Source: ATM1 sp003577165 (GTDB taxonomy: Bacteria > Armatimonadota > Fimbriimonadia > Fimbriimonadales > ATM1). Taken from it: a stretch of DNA of 64,000 bases. Location of the stretch: contig SZPM01000011.1 in assembly GCA_030263715.1 (NCBI GenBank), positions 11,565-75,564 of the forward strand. Direction: 5' to 3'. Of the stretch, positions 1 to 7,440 are shown piece after piece. The notes beneath the pieces were generated by a model. That model ran no database searches. It had not been told where the DNA came from and saw only the letters and a program-made list of their open reading frames with translations. The position numbers were made by a program, and so were the translations under genes. Position 1 is the stretch's first letter; each line of letters starts with the position of its first letter.

Positions 1-204
1 GTCGGTGGCGACTCGCAGATGTTCATTTTGCGAAAAGACTCGCAGTTTCTGGATGGCAACTATGCGTCGTTCGGCAAGGTCCTCGAAGGGATGGACGTCG
101 TCGACAACATCCAGCAGTGGGATAAGGTCTACATGAAGGTGGACAGCGAAGAGGGCGGCAAAATTAAGGTGACGATGACCGTCACTTTCATGAAGGCCCC
201 GTAG
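1..204 (+). CDS. Cyclophilin-type peptidyl-prolyl isomerase, C-terminal end (partial)
   Basis: The reading frame is open from the first base and ends at the TAG at 202-204, so only the last 67 residues are in the window. They read GGDSQMFILRKDSQFLDGNY, then FGKVLEGMDVVDNI, which matches the cyclophilin pattern (GSQFFI, LDG.Y..FG.V..GM.VVD.I) at the end of the beta-barrel. Cyclophilins isomerise Xaa-Pro bonds and assist folding. The start and any signal peptide lie outside the window, so its location in the cell cannot be judged. It converges with the UbiA gene and overlaps its stop by 17 bases. Confidence 0.85.
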   Translation, partial: VGGDSQMFILRKDSQFLDGNYASFGKVLEGMDVVDNIQQWDKVYMKVDSEEGGKIKVTMTVTFMKAP

Positions 205-1075
205 TCGGCTTCATCAGCACGTCCGCAAGGCAGAAGAGGAAGAACCCGACGGAAACGTAGCCGTTCAGGGTGAAGAATGCGAGATTCAGGTTGGTGAGGT
301 CATCCGGCCTCACCAACGACTGCTCATAGAGAAGCAGCCCGGCGACGAAGACGGTTCCGAAGAAGTAGGACGGACCTGCTCCGACGACGATGCCGGCCGC
401 GACAAGCGCCGTCACTGCAATCACATGAAAAGCGCGGCTGACGAAGATCGCGCGTGACTTGCCGATCCATGCCGGGATGCTGTGAATTCCATGCGCTCGA
501 TCGAACTCCTCGTCCTGGAGCGCATACAACACGTCGAATCCTGCCGTCCAAAACGTCACTGAGGCGATCCAGAGCGCTGGGGTCCATGAGAACTCGCCGG
601 TGACTGCGACCCAGGCTGCCGCTGGAGCAAGTCCGAGCGAGAGGCCGACGAACAGGTGGCAGAGCGACGTGAAACGCTTCGTGTAGGAGTATCCCAAGAG
701 CACGACGAGCGCGATCGGCGAGAGATAGAGCGTCAGTTCATTCAGCAGCGCGGCGGCGAGAAAGAAGAGTCCGCAGGAAATCACGAGGAAGAGTCCCGCC
801 CGACTCAGCGAAATGCGGCCGGTCGGGAGTTCGCGGGCCGCGGTTCGGGGGTTCATCGCGTCGATGTGGCGATCTGCGATGCGGTTGAAGGCCATGGCGG
901 CGCTTCGTGCGCTCACCATCGCGAGGACGATGAGGATAAACACGCGCCATCCCGGCCACCCTGTTGGAGGGGCGTACATCATGCCCACCATGGCGAAGGG
1001 AAGTGCGAACACGGAGTGCTCGACCTTAATCATCGAGAGGTAGGCGCGAAGGGCGCTCGTCGAGGTGGAAGCCAT
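188..1075 (-). CDS. UbiA-family aromatic polyprenyltransferase (ubiA/mqnP type)
   Basis: This is an integral-membrane prenyltransferase of 295 residues, probably attaching a polyprenyl chain to an aromatic quinone precursor. The first Asp-rich motif is present near residue 70 (NRIADRHIDAMNPRTAAREL), the form typical of UbiA-like enzymes in menaquinone (futalosine-route MqnP) or ubiquinone synthesis. The second motif (DVLYALQDEEFDR) is near residue 185. About eight hydrophobic segments are visible. I start at the ATG at 1073-1075 (MASTSTSALRAYLSMIKVEHSVFALP), because the longer frame adds an Arg-rich stretch unlike the family. The quinone made cannot be told from the sequence; no other quinone genes are nearby, though a succinate dehydrogenase that needs a quinone is encoded at 42.9-46.2 kb. 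Confidence 0.88.
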   Translation of the reverse strand: MASTSTSALRAYLSMIKVEHSVFALPFAMVGMMYAPPTGWPGWRVFILIVLAMVSARSAAMAFNRIADRHIDAMNPRTAARELPTGRISLSRAGLFLVISCGLFFLAAALLNELTLYLSPIALVVLLGYSYTKRFTSLCHLFVGLSLGLAPAAAWVAVTGEFSWTPALWIASVTFWTAGFDVLYALQDEEFDRAHGIHSIPAWIGKSRAIFVSRAFHVIAVTALVAAGIVVGAGPSYFFGTVFVAGLLLYEQSLVRPDDLTNLNLAFFTLNGYVSVGFFLFCLADVLMKPTTGPS

Positions 1076-1155
1076 GAGCCGTCGGATTATGGTTCGGAAC
1101 CGAGGGGGCCGACGGGCGGACGCGGCTGTGCTGTGGCGGTATGCTCGGCGGACGA

Positions 1156-1812
1156 ATGGACGCAAGAGAGATCATCGTTCGCCGGGCGGCGAGGGAACTC
1201 CGCGAGGGCATGTACGTGAATCTGGGGATCGGCATGCCGACGCTTATCGCCAATCACATCCCCGCCGGGATGGAGGTCATCCTTCAGTCGGAGAACGGCC
1301 TTCTGGGCATCGGCCCCTTCCCGACGGACGACGAAGTCGACCCGGATCTCATCAACGCAGGGAAGCAGACCGTGACGGCAGTTCCAGGTGCGAGTTTCTT
1401 CAGTAGCGCGGACTCGTTCGCCATGATACGCGGCGGCCACATCGACCTCTCGATCCTCGGTGGGATGGAAGTGAGCGTCAACGGGGACCTTGCAAATTAC
1501 ATGATCCCGGGCAAGATGGTGAAGGGGATGGGAGGCGCGATGGACCTCGTCGCGAGTGCGCGATATGTGGTCGTTATCCAGACTCACACCGCGAAGGATG
1601 GATCGCCGAAGATACTTGAAGAGTGCTCGCTTCCTCTCACCGGAAAACGCGTGGTGAACCGGATCATCACGGAGAAGGCGGTTTTCGACGTGAAGCCCGA
1701 AGGCGGACTCGTTCTGATGGAGGTTCACCCGGACGAAACCGTCGAATCGCTGCGCGCATGCACGGCTCCGTTTGAAGTTTCGCCCAGCCTGAAGCCGATG
1801 ACACTGGACTAA
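1156..1812 (+). CDS. 3-oxoacid/acetoacetyl CoA-transferase, subunit B
   Basis: The protein (218 residues from the ATG at 1156; an in-frame ATG at 1141 adds five) has the CoA-transferase B fold. It opens with the NLGIGMPTLI motif and carries SENGLLGIGP, which contains the catalytic Glu that forms the glutamyl-CoA intermediate, then GGxxDLSILGGMEV and the conserved GKMVKGMGGAMDLV. SCOT-type enzymes move CoA between succinate and acetoacetate or related acids. Normally an A subunit is encoded immediately upstream, but here the upstream neighbour is the divergent UbiA gene 80 bases away and no A subunit is in the window. Upstream of the start there is only a weak GGCGGA ribosome site. A strong hairpin follows the gene. 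Confidence 0.9.
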   Translation: MDAREIIVRRAARELREGMYVNLGIGMPTLIANHIPAGMEVILQSENGLLGIGPFPTDDEVDPDLINAGKQTVTAVPGASFFSSADSFAMIRGGHIDLSILGGMEVSVNGDLANYMIPGKMVKGMGGAMDLVASARYVVVIQTHTAKDGSPKILEECSLPLTGKRVVNRIITEKAVFDVKPEGGLVLMEVHPDETVESLRACTAPFEVSPSLKPMTLD

Positions 1813-1830
1813 CTGGGGCAATTATGAGGT

Positions 1831-1869
1831 GGAGGCCCCGGCTTGTGAGGGGCTGTTGCCGGGGCCTCC
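1831..1869 (+). terminator. Hairpin after the CoA-transferase gene
   Basis: A perfect 12-bp inverted repeat (1831-1842 GGAGGCCCCGGC with 1858-1869) encloses a 15-base loop, 18 bases after the CoA-transferase stop. There is no U-run after it (AGGGAGGAGAGG follows), so it may be a Rho-assisted or RNA-stabilising hairpin rather than a classical intrinsic terminator. Confidence 0.6.
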
Positions 1870-1962
1870 AGGGAGGAGAGGGGCTATGGAGGGATTTCTG
1901 TAGTTCGGCTAATTATTTGAACGCCTGGGGCGTCCCCGAAGTTCCTACGATTTGTAGGCAAA

Positions 1963-2006
1963 TTTGGGGGGGCGAGCCTTTCTACCCCCATTTTTTGGGG
2001 GGGCGA
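1963..2006. repeat. Direct repeat with G7 tracts upstream of the small secreted gene
   Basis: The 13-base unit TTTGGGGGGGCGA occurs at 1963-1975 and again at 1994-2006, each with a run of seven Gs, separated by a C5 run. It lies in the leader just upstream of the ATG at 2039. G-runs of this size can slip or form G-rich structures; any role is inference. Confidence 0.5.
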
Positions 2007-2038
2007 TCCGGGCGGACCGCGCCGGCCGTCTGCACATC

Positions 2039-2311
2039 ATGGAACGTAAGACCGTTACTGCTTTCTCCCTGGGATTCGTGCTTTGTGCAGGGATGGGGGC
2101 GCTAATCTCCGGGCCGCTTTACGCTCAGCAAACGTCGCCCGTTCAGATTCCCAAGTCCGCAGAGACCGGGAGCACGAAGTGTGATTGCGGCTGCTTGGTT
2201 GCGATCTACGCGGGGCAGGACTTCATCGTCGTTGATTCTCACAACTCAACGATCATTGGCGGTGAAATCCAGTACCCGGCTTCGGTTACGATCAAATCTT
2301 ACGCGCGCTAA
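2039..2311 (+). CDS. Small secreted protein with a CDCGC motif, unknown function
   Basis: I do not recognise this 90-residue protein. The ATG at 2039 gives a convincing Sec signal peptide: MERK, a hydrophobic run to residue 21, then SGPLYAQQ with likely cleavage after the Ala near residue 24. The mature part is about 65 residues and carries a tight three-cysteine cluster, KCDCGC, followed by a beta-rich tail. The longer frame from 1964 reads through G-rich non-coding-looking DNA and is rejected. The 5' region has two copies of a TTTGGGGGGGCGA repeat (1963-1975 and 1994-2006). It converges with mnmG, which ends 45 bases downstream. The cluster could bind a metal or form disulfides; neither can be decided from the sequence. 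Confidence 0.55.
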   Translation: MERKTVTAFSLGFVLCAGMGALISGPLYAQQTSPVQIPKSAETGSTKCDCGCLVAIYAGQDFIVVDSHNSTIIGGEIQYPASVTIKSYAR

Positions 2312-2356
2312 CTCTCGCGACGAGGGTTTCAGGCTGAGCGTTGTGAGTCGTTAGGC

Positions 2357-4255
2357 TCATGCGCTGGGAGAAGCCGCGCGGCGAAGGTGGCCGATGAGGA
2401 TTGCGACATCGGTCGGTCGGATGCCCGGAACGCGGGATGCCTGGCCGACGGAAGTCGGCCGGACGCGAGTGAGTTTCTCCTTCGCTTCGTGACTCAATCC
2501 GCGCACGCTCTGGAAGTCGAAGTTTGCGGGGATCTGCATCTCCTGAAGCCTACGGTGCTGCTCGATCTCCGCTAACTGCCTCTTCAAGAAGCCGTCGTAT
2601 TTGGCGAGCACTTCCGCCTGCTCCCTCGCTTCGGCTTCGACTCGACCAATGTCGCGATCGCGCTGAGCGTTACCTATGCACGCCGCGTGGGCCGATTCGA
2701 CCGTCTCAAATCGAACTCCCGGACGCTTCAGCAGGTCGAATCCGGATGCCTTCTTGCGAACGGGCGCGAGACCGAGGTTCTCGAGAGTTTCATTGTCGCG
2801 CACGCTGAATGAAATCTCACTGAGCCACTGTAAGTGGCCTTCTAACCTGCTCCTCTTGTCTTCGAATCGGTTCCACCGTTCGTCGTTTACCAAGCCTACT
2901 TCGCGCCCGGTCGGCGTGAGCCTCATGTCTGCGTTGTCGTGGCGGAGGTGAAGGCGATACTCGCTTCGGCCCGTCAACATCCGGTAGGGGTCTTCGACCC
3001 CTTTCGTGACGAGGTCGTCGACTAGCACGCCGATGAAACTGTTGTCTCGAGTGAGCGTGAGGGGGGGGCGTCCTTCGGCGGCGAGGGCTGCATTGATGCC
3101 GGCGACGATGCCTTGGGCGGCGGCTTCTTCGTATCCGCTCGTTCCGTTGATTTGGCCAGCAAGGAAGAGTCCGCGGCAAAGTTTGCTCTGCAGCGTCGGC
3201 TCGAGTTGGAGCGGGTCCACCATGTCGTATTCGACTGCGTAACCCGGTCGGATCATCTCCACGCTTTCGAGCCCCGGCATCGTTTTGAGAAACGCCATCT
3301 GAACTTCGGCCGGAAGACTCGTACTCGTCCCTTGAACGTACACGGACTCGCCGTCCCATTCCTCCCGTTCGAGGAAGACCGGGTGCGAAGTCTTGTCGGG
3401 GAACCGAACGATCTTGTCCTCTATGCTCGGGCAGAAGCGCGGTCCTGTTCCCTCGATCCTCTTCCCATAGACGGCGCTTAAGTGGATGTTCTCCGCGATG
3501 ATCCGGTGGGTTTCTTCGGTCGTGTGGGTGGCGAAGCAGTCATACATCCTGCCGCGAGGCATGGGAGCATCGTGGAGGAAGGAAAAGGGGGCCGGTTCTT
3601 CGGCGCAGGGCTGGATTTCGACTCGATCGAGATCGATGGAGGCGAGCGCGATGCGAGGGGTGGTCCCGGTCTTGAACCTGCGGATATTCGCGCCGATTCG
3701 GCGTAGGAATCCGCTGATGCCGGAGGTGGCGACATCGCCGTGGCGAGCGGCGAGGGTTCGGTTCATGCCCTCATGGCAGACGCCGTTTAAGAACGTGCCG
3801 GCGGTGACGACGACGCACTTCGCAGCGAGTCGCAGCCCCCCCTCCAACTCGACGCCGCAAACTGAGTCGCCCTCGGTGAGGATGTTGGACACGTGCGCTT
3901 CGAGGAGTTCGAGGTTCGGCTGTTCCATCATCACCTGCTGCATACGCAGTGGATAGAGGGACTTGCAGGCATGAGCGCGCAGGGTCTGCACCGCGGGGCC
4001 CTTTCCGTCGCCGACAACGCGGACGTGCGTCAAGGCGTAGTCGGTCGTCACCGCCATTTGCCCGCCCAAGGCGTCCACCTCCCGCGCGAGGTGTCCCTTC
4101 GCGGGCCCGCCGATGGAGCAATTGCAGGGCATGTGGCCGATGCGGTCGAGGCGCAGAGTGACGCAAGCGGTTCTGGCGCCGATGCGCGCGGATGCGAGGG
4201 CTGCCTCGATTCCGGCATGCCCTCCTCCGATCACAATGACGTCGAACTCTCGCAC
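2357..4255 (-). CDS. mnmG: tRNA uridine-5-carboxymethylaminomethyl modification enzyme MnmG (GidA)
   Basis: MnmG works with MnmE to install 5-carboxymethylaminomethyl at wobble U34 of certain tRNAs, using FAD, NADH and methylene-THF. The 632-residue length is normal. The N-terminus DVIVIGGGHAGIEAALASAR is the FAD-binding Rossmann motif, followed by the signature NCSIGGPAKGHLAREVDALGG near residue 45, GTFLNG, the KTGTTPR stretch near residue 195, and TSGYEEAAAQG with the second FAD-contact region near residue 372. The C-terminal helical MnmE/tRNA-binding part ends with RVPGIRPTDVAILIGHLRR. The start is 40 bases from the divergent asnS start, so both may share one regulatory region. mnmE is not in the window. 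Confidence 0.97.
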   Translation of the reverse strand: MREFDVIVIGGGHAGIEAALASARIGARTACVTLRLDRIGHMPCNCSIGGPAKGHLAREVDALGGQMAVTTDYALTHVRVVGDGKGPAVQTLRAHACKSLYPLRMQQVMMEQPNLELLEAHVSNILTEGDSVCGVELEGGLRLAAKCVVVTAGTFLNGVCHEGMNRTLAARHGDVATSGISGFLRRIGANIRRFKTGTTPRIALASIDLDRVEIQPCAEEPAPFSFLHDAPMPRGRMYDCFATHTTEETHRIIAENIHLSAVYGKRIEGTGPRFCPSIEDKIVRFPDKTSHPVFLEREEWDGESVYVQGTSTSLPAEVQMAFLKTMPGLESVEMIRPGYAVEYDMVDPLQLEPTLQSKLCRGLFLAGQINGTSGYEEAAAQGIVAGINAALAAEGRPPLTLTRDNSFIGVLVDDLVTKGVEDPYRMLTGRSEYRLHLRHDNADMRLTPTGREVGLVNDERWNRFEDKRSRLEGHLQWLSEISFSVRDNETLENLGLAPVRKKASGFDLLKRPGVRFETVESAHAACIGNAQRDRDIGRVEAEAREQAEVLAKYDGFLKRQLAEIEQHRRLQEMQIPANFDFQSVRGLSHEAKEKLTRVRPTSVGQASRVPGIRPTDVAILIGHLRRAASPSA

Positions 4256-4295
4256 GGGCGGAGAGTGTACCGGGGCTTCGGTAGAATCCCGGCGG

Positions 4296-5684
4296 ATGGA
4301 CTACCGCCGCACGTACATACGCGACCTTCTCGATTCCGAGCCGCCGAGGGAGGCCTCGGCTTTCGGATGGGTGAAGACGCGCCGCGACAGCAAGGGAATT
4401 CACTTCGTCCAGGTGAACGACGGCAGTTGCTTTCAGGACCTTCAGGCGGTCATCCAGGAGGGGGTTCTCGACGAAGAGACGGTGAAGCAGATTACGACGG
4501 GCGCGTGCGTTCGGCTGGACGGAGAACTCGTCGAGTCGCCTGCCCCTGGGCAGAAGGTCGAACTCCAGGTGCGATCGGTGGAGGTGTTCGGGCCCGCCGA
4601 CCCTGCGACCTATCCGCTCCAGAAGAAGGGCGCGTCGTTCGAGTTTTTGCGCGAGATCTCGCACTTGCGCGTGCGCGGCAACACGTTCGGCGCGGTGTTT
4701 CGCGTTCGAAATCAGGTGTCGTGGGCGACGCACAAGTTCTTTCAGGATCGTGGATTCCTGTACGTGCACACGCCGATCATCTCGGCGAGCGACTGTGAAG
4801 GCGCGGGCGCGATGTTCATGGTCACGACGCTCGACCTGGACAACCTTCCGCGGATTGATGGGAAGGTGGACTTCTCCCAGGATTTCTTCGGCAGGCAGGC
4901 TTACTTGACGGTTTCGGGCCAACTCAACGTCGAGTGCTTCGCGGAGGCCTTCACGAACGTGTACACGTTTGGGCCGACGTTCCGCGCGGAGAACAGCAGC
5001 ACAGCACGGCACCTTGCAGAGTTTTGGATGATCGAGCCGGAGCAGGCGTTTTGCGACATCGAAGGCAACATGAACCTCGCCGAGGAGTACTTGAAGTATC
5101 TCATCGGCCATGTTCTGGAGCACTGCTCTGCGGACCTCGAATTTTTCCGGCAGAGGATCGAGCCGACCGTCGTGGAGACTTTGCAGCATGTTCTGACAAG
5201 CCCGTTCGAGAGAATCACTTACACCGATGCGATCAAGATGCTGGAATCGAGCGGCGAGTCGTTCGAGTTCCCGGTGTTCTGGGGCTGCGACCTGCAGAGC
5301 GAGCACGAGCGATATTTGACCGAAAAGAAGATCGGCAGGCCGGTCATCGTCACCGACTATCCGAAGGAGATCAAGGCGTTCTATATGCGCATCAACGACG
5401 ACGAGAAGACGGTGCGAGCGATGGACGTGTTGGTTCCGCGCATCGGCGAGATCATCGGGGGGTCGCAGAGAGAGGATCGGCATGACGTTTTGTTGCGACG
5501 CATCCGCGAGGCGGGGCTCGACGAAGAGCCGTATTGGTGGTATTTAGATTTGCGCCGGTTCGGCAGCGTTCCGCACTCGGGTTTCGGCCTCGGGCTCGAG
5601 AGGTTCGTGATGTACGTTACGGGGATGAAGAACATCCGCGACGTGGTGCCCTTCTACCGCGTGCCCGGCAGCGCGGAGTTCTAA
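4296..5684 (+). CDS. asnS: Asparaginyl-tRNA synthetase
   Basis: AsnRS charges tRNA-Asn with asparagine. The 462-residue protein has an N-terminal OB-fold anticodon domain (SAFGWVKTRRDSKGIHFVQVNDGS) and a class II catalytic core. Motif 2 reads FRAENSSTARHLAEFWMIEPE, and motif 3 is GFGLGLERFVMYVTG near the C-terminus. The motif 2 wording (STARHLAEFWMIEPE) and the ending RDVVPFYRVPGSAEF favour AsnRS over AspRS. The ATG at 4296 begins MDYRRTYIRD; a longer frame upstream overlaps mnmG and is rejected. A direct AsnRS implies the organism need not make Asn-tRNA only by transamidation. Confidence 0.95.
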   Translation: MDYRRTYIRDLLDSEPPREASAFGWVKTRRDSKGIHFVQVNDGSCFQDLQAVIQEGVLDEETVKQITTGACVRLDGELVESPAPGQKVELQVRSVEVFGPADPATYPLQKKGASFEFLREISHLRVRGNTFGAVFRVRNQVSWATHKFFQDRGFLYVHTPIISASDCEGAGAMFMVTTLDLDNLPRIDGKVDFSQDFFGRQAYLTVSGQLNVECFAEAFTNVYTFGPTFRAENSSTARHLAEFWMIEPEQAFCDIEGNMNLAEEYLKYLIGHVLEHCSADLEFFRQRIEPTVVETLQHVLTSPFERITYTDAIKMLESSGESFEFPVFWGCDLQSEHERYLTEKKIGRPVIVTDYPKEIKAFYMRINDDEKTVRAMDVLVPRIGEIIGGSQREDRHDVLLRRIREAGLDEEPYWWYLDLRRFGSVPHSGFGLGLERFVMYVTGMKNIRDVVPFYRVPGSAEF

Positions 5685-5705
5685 GCGCAAGGCCCTCTGG
5701 CCGAG

Positions 5706-5742
5706 TTGCCGGAGCGACCGACAAAACTGGTATAAATACCAG
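5706..5742 (+). promoter_or_regulatory. Possible promoter/operator before the 5.8-8.1 kb cassette
   Basis: TTGCCG (5706-5711) and TATAAA (5731-5736) are 19 bases apart, a loose sigma-70-like pair. The -10-like element lies inside a perfect inverted repeat, CTGGTA (5727-5732), TAAA, TACCAG (5737-5742), which could be an operator or a small hairpin after asnS. Confidence 0.35.
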
Positions 5743-5745
5743 GGA

Positions 5746-5761
5746 CTCTCTCTCTCTCTCT
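5746..5761 (+). repeat. (CT)8 dinucleotide tract
   Basis: Eight perfect CT units lie between the putative -10 element at 5731 and the first gene of the cassette at 5791. Short tandem repeats in this position can change promoter or leader length by slippage. No other dinucleotide run of similar length was noticed in the window. Confidence 0.85.
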
Positions 5762-5790
5762 TCTGTACAATGCTATTCAGAGGCTTAGGT

Positions 5791-6342
5791 ATGGGAAGGG
5801 ACCACCCCGAACAACCGAAGCAGATCGGGAACAGCGGACGCGACCTTCGCGGCTGGGCGATCCTTGTTGTCGGTGTTCCGCTCATTTATATCGGAGCAAC
5901 CTACACGGCTCAGCCGTCACACCGAGCAGATTCAACCCCCCATCCTGCTGATGGTACACATTCCTGGAATAATGAGTTAGTGGGGACTCAGGTCCAAGTT
6001 CCGCTCCACGACAGTCAGGGATATGGAATCTCGCGGAACGGAGACCGCATGACGATTGTAGCAGTATCTTGCTTCTCATGCTCGGACTACCTGTCGGCCC
6101 TTGAGCACTCGGATCGGAGGCCGTTGATCGTCTTCGTCGATAGTGAACTAGTGGATGTCCCGGCTTCGCTACGAGGTCGCCCCTCGGATTATCTGCTCAT
6201 CTGTCGTTCGGCGTGGCCGAAGGAGAACTCGATGCTGTACACGGAGATGCCGCAGGCTGCGGAGGTTGACAAGAGGCTCACCGTTATTCGGGTGCCAGAG
6301 GAGGACCAATCTCTCGCTGGGTTTTTGAAAGGCGGTTCATAG
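5791..6342 (+). CDS. Membrane-anchored thioredoxin-like protein with a CFSC motif (putative)
   Basis: This 183-residue protein is not from a family I can name. From the ATG at 5791 (preceded by AGAGG at a spacing of about 8) it has a polar N-terminus, one membrane segment (GWAILVVGVPLIYIGATY, near residues 21-38), and an extracytoplasmic domain. There MTIVAVSCFSCSDYLSALEH gives beta-strand, CxxC and helix, as at a thioredoxin active site; PLIVFVDSE and DYLLICRSAWP look like further strands. I infer a redoxin fold acting on cysteines outside the membrane. It is directly abutted by the prepilin-like gene (TAG then ATG), and a 12-cysteine secreted peptide is two genes on, a possible substrate. 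The in-frame ATG at 5770 lacks a ribosome site. Confidence 0.6.
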   Translation: MGRDHPEQPKQIGNSGRDLRGWAILVVGVPLIYIGATYTAQPSHRADSTPHPADGTHSWNNELVGTQVQVPLHDSQGYGISRNGDRMTIVAVSCFSCSDYLSALEHSDRRPLIVFVDSELVDVPASLRGRPSDYLLICRSAWPKENSMLYTEMPQAAEVDKRLTVIRVPEEDQSLAGFLKGGS

Positions 6343-6987
6343 ATGGTCTTGGGGAACAGGCGCATGTTTTCGACAGGCCTCACCATGATGGAGGCGCTCG
6401 TCGCGTTGGTGATCATTGCTGTCCTAACTGGCATATTGACGCCAGTATTCTTGAAAGCAAAGCGATCAATTCAGGTGTCGAATTCCGTCGCGAAGCTTAG
6501 GGAACTGCACGTGGCCCTCGAAGTATACAGAGCGAATTGGGACGCAAAGGAGTCGTATTCGACTTTCGACTCCTACTATGCTCTCGCGCTTCCGCCTAGT
6601 GGCGGCAGGTTTAGCTGGGACGACTTAGGTGTTGGTCAGGGATTCTGGGAGAGTCCTTGCGGTAGAGACCGAACAATCTTCGATACGGGGCTGAATCTCG
6701 TTGAAGGATGGGTCACCCCAACGTATGTGTTCTATGATCCAGCGAACTTTGGAACACCGGGCGACAGGTCAGGGAACTACATGGATTACAAGGATTACTT
6801 GCCGACGTACAGGGAGAATGTGGTCACGTTCGTTGATCCATACTGCAATCCGCCAGGAACGAGCTTTGCTGACCCGACGTCGCGCAAGCGAGGGATCGCG
6901 ATGACGCTAGGAGGCCAGCTCTTTAACAGAGTGCGCGTAGGTATCGCTAATCGGCTGCAGTGGTTTTCCGACCCCCCAGATTACTAA
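6343..6987 (+). CDS. Prepilin-like protein with N-terminal methylation motif
   Basis: The 214-residue protein has a type IV pilin/pseudopilin leader: basic MVLGNRRMFSTG, then after the Gly LTMMEALVALVIIAVLTGIL, with Glu at +5 of the mature chain and a hydrophobic helix of about 20 residues. Prepilin peptidase (PilD type) would cut after Gly12. The C-terminal domain is aromatic-rich, contains only two cysteines (in SPCGRD and DPYCNP) and resembles minor pilins of this lineage rather than major subunits. It starts immediately after the stop of the thioredoxin-like gene, implying translational coupling. An ATG at 6364 would shorten the leader to five residues. No assembly ATPase or peptidase gene is in the window. 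Confidence 0.72.
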   Translation: MVLGNRRMFSTGLTMMEALVALVIIAVLTGILTPVFLKAKRSIQVSNSVAKLRELHVALEVYRANWDAKESYSTFDSYYALALPPSGGRFSWDDLGVGQGFWESPCGRDRTIFDTGLNLVEGWVTPTYVFYDPANFGTPGDRSGNYMDYKDYLPTYRENVVTFVDPYCNPPGTSFADPTSRKRGIAMTLGGQLFNRVRVGIANRLQWFSDPPDY

Positions 6988-7064
6988 CCCAGAGGACCTA
7001 GAGGAAGTCTTCCATGCAGGTTGTCGATTTGTCCCAGAAGCTATTGTAAGAGGAGGAAAAACTC

Positions 7065-7412
7065 ATGAAAACGCGTATGTGGCTGTTGTGTTGTATTTGT
7101 CTCGTTGTCGCTACTGCTCTAGCATCGGTGGCTGCGTTTGCGGGCGACGGCGGTGGCGGCGTCCCTCCAACTTGCGGAGGACAGACCGAGTCTGGACTCC
7201 CCAACTGCGGGAGCTCTCCGAACTGCTTTGAAGATGAAGAACCTTGCCCAGGCAGTCATTACGGCGCATTGTACAAATACTGTTGCAACGACGAGGAGTT
7301 GCCTTGTCGATACTCTTGGGGCCGCTGGAAGTGTTGCAACAACGTTTGGACTAGGTATTGCAAGGTCTTCGTGGGGCAGTCAGCCTGCGGCACGGACAAC
7401 AAGTGCATGTGA
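7065..7412 (+). CDS. Cysteine-rich secreted peptide (12 Cys in the mature part)
   Basis: A very strong ribosome site (AGGAGG at 7051-7056, spacing 8) precedes this 115-residue protein. It has a classical signal peptide (MKTRMWLLCCICLVVATALASVAAFAGD) with likely cleavage after AFA. The mature part of about 89 residues holds twelve cysteines, including two CC pairs (KYCCN, WKCCN), and ends in NKCM. An even number suggests up to six disulfides, as in toxins, inhibitors or the light chain of methylamine dehydrogenase, but no tryptophylquinone context is evident. I do not recognise the family. The thioredoxin-like gene two positions upstream may act as its disulfide-handling partner; that is inference. 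Confidence 0.65.
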   Translation: MKTRMWLLCCICLVVATALASVAAFAGDGGGGVPPTCGGQTESGLPNCGSSPNCFEDEEPCPGSHYGALYKYCCNDEELPCRYSWGRWKCCNNVWTRYCKVFVGQSACGTDNKCM

Positions 7413-7440
7413 CGACCGCGAAGGGGAGGAAGGGTGACCC

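Noticed and set aside
3060..3068. Homopolymer G run inside mnmG as a frameshift
   Set aside because: The mnmG frame is continuous across it and encodes conserved residues on both sides.
3771..5483. Minus-strand ORF of 570 codons over mnmG and asnS
   Set aside because: Crosses two clear genes in other frames and has no recognisable domain.
7065..7412. Cysteine-rich peptide as methylamine dehydrogenase light chain
   Set aside because: The cysteine count is similar, but there is no heavy chain, MauG or MauE-type context and no matching sequence blocks.
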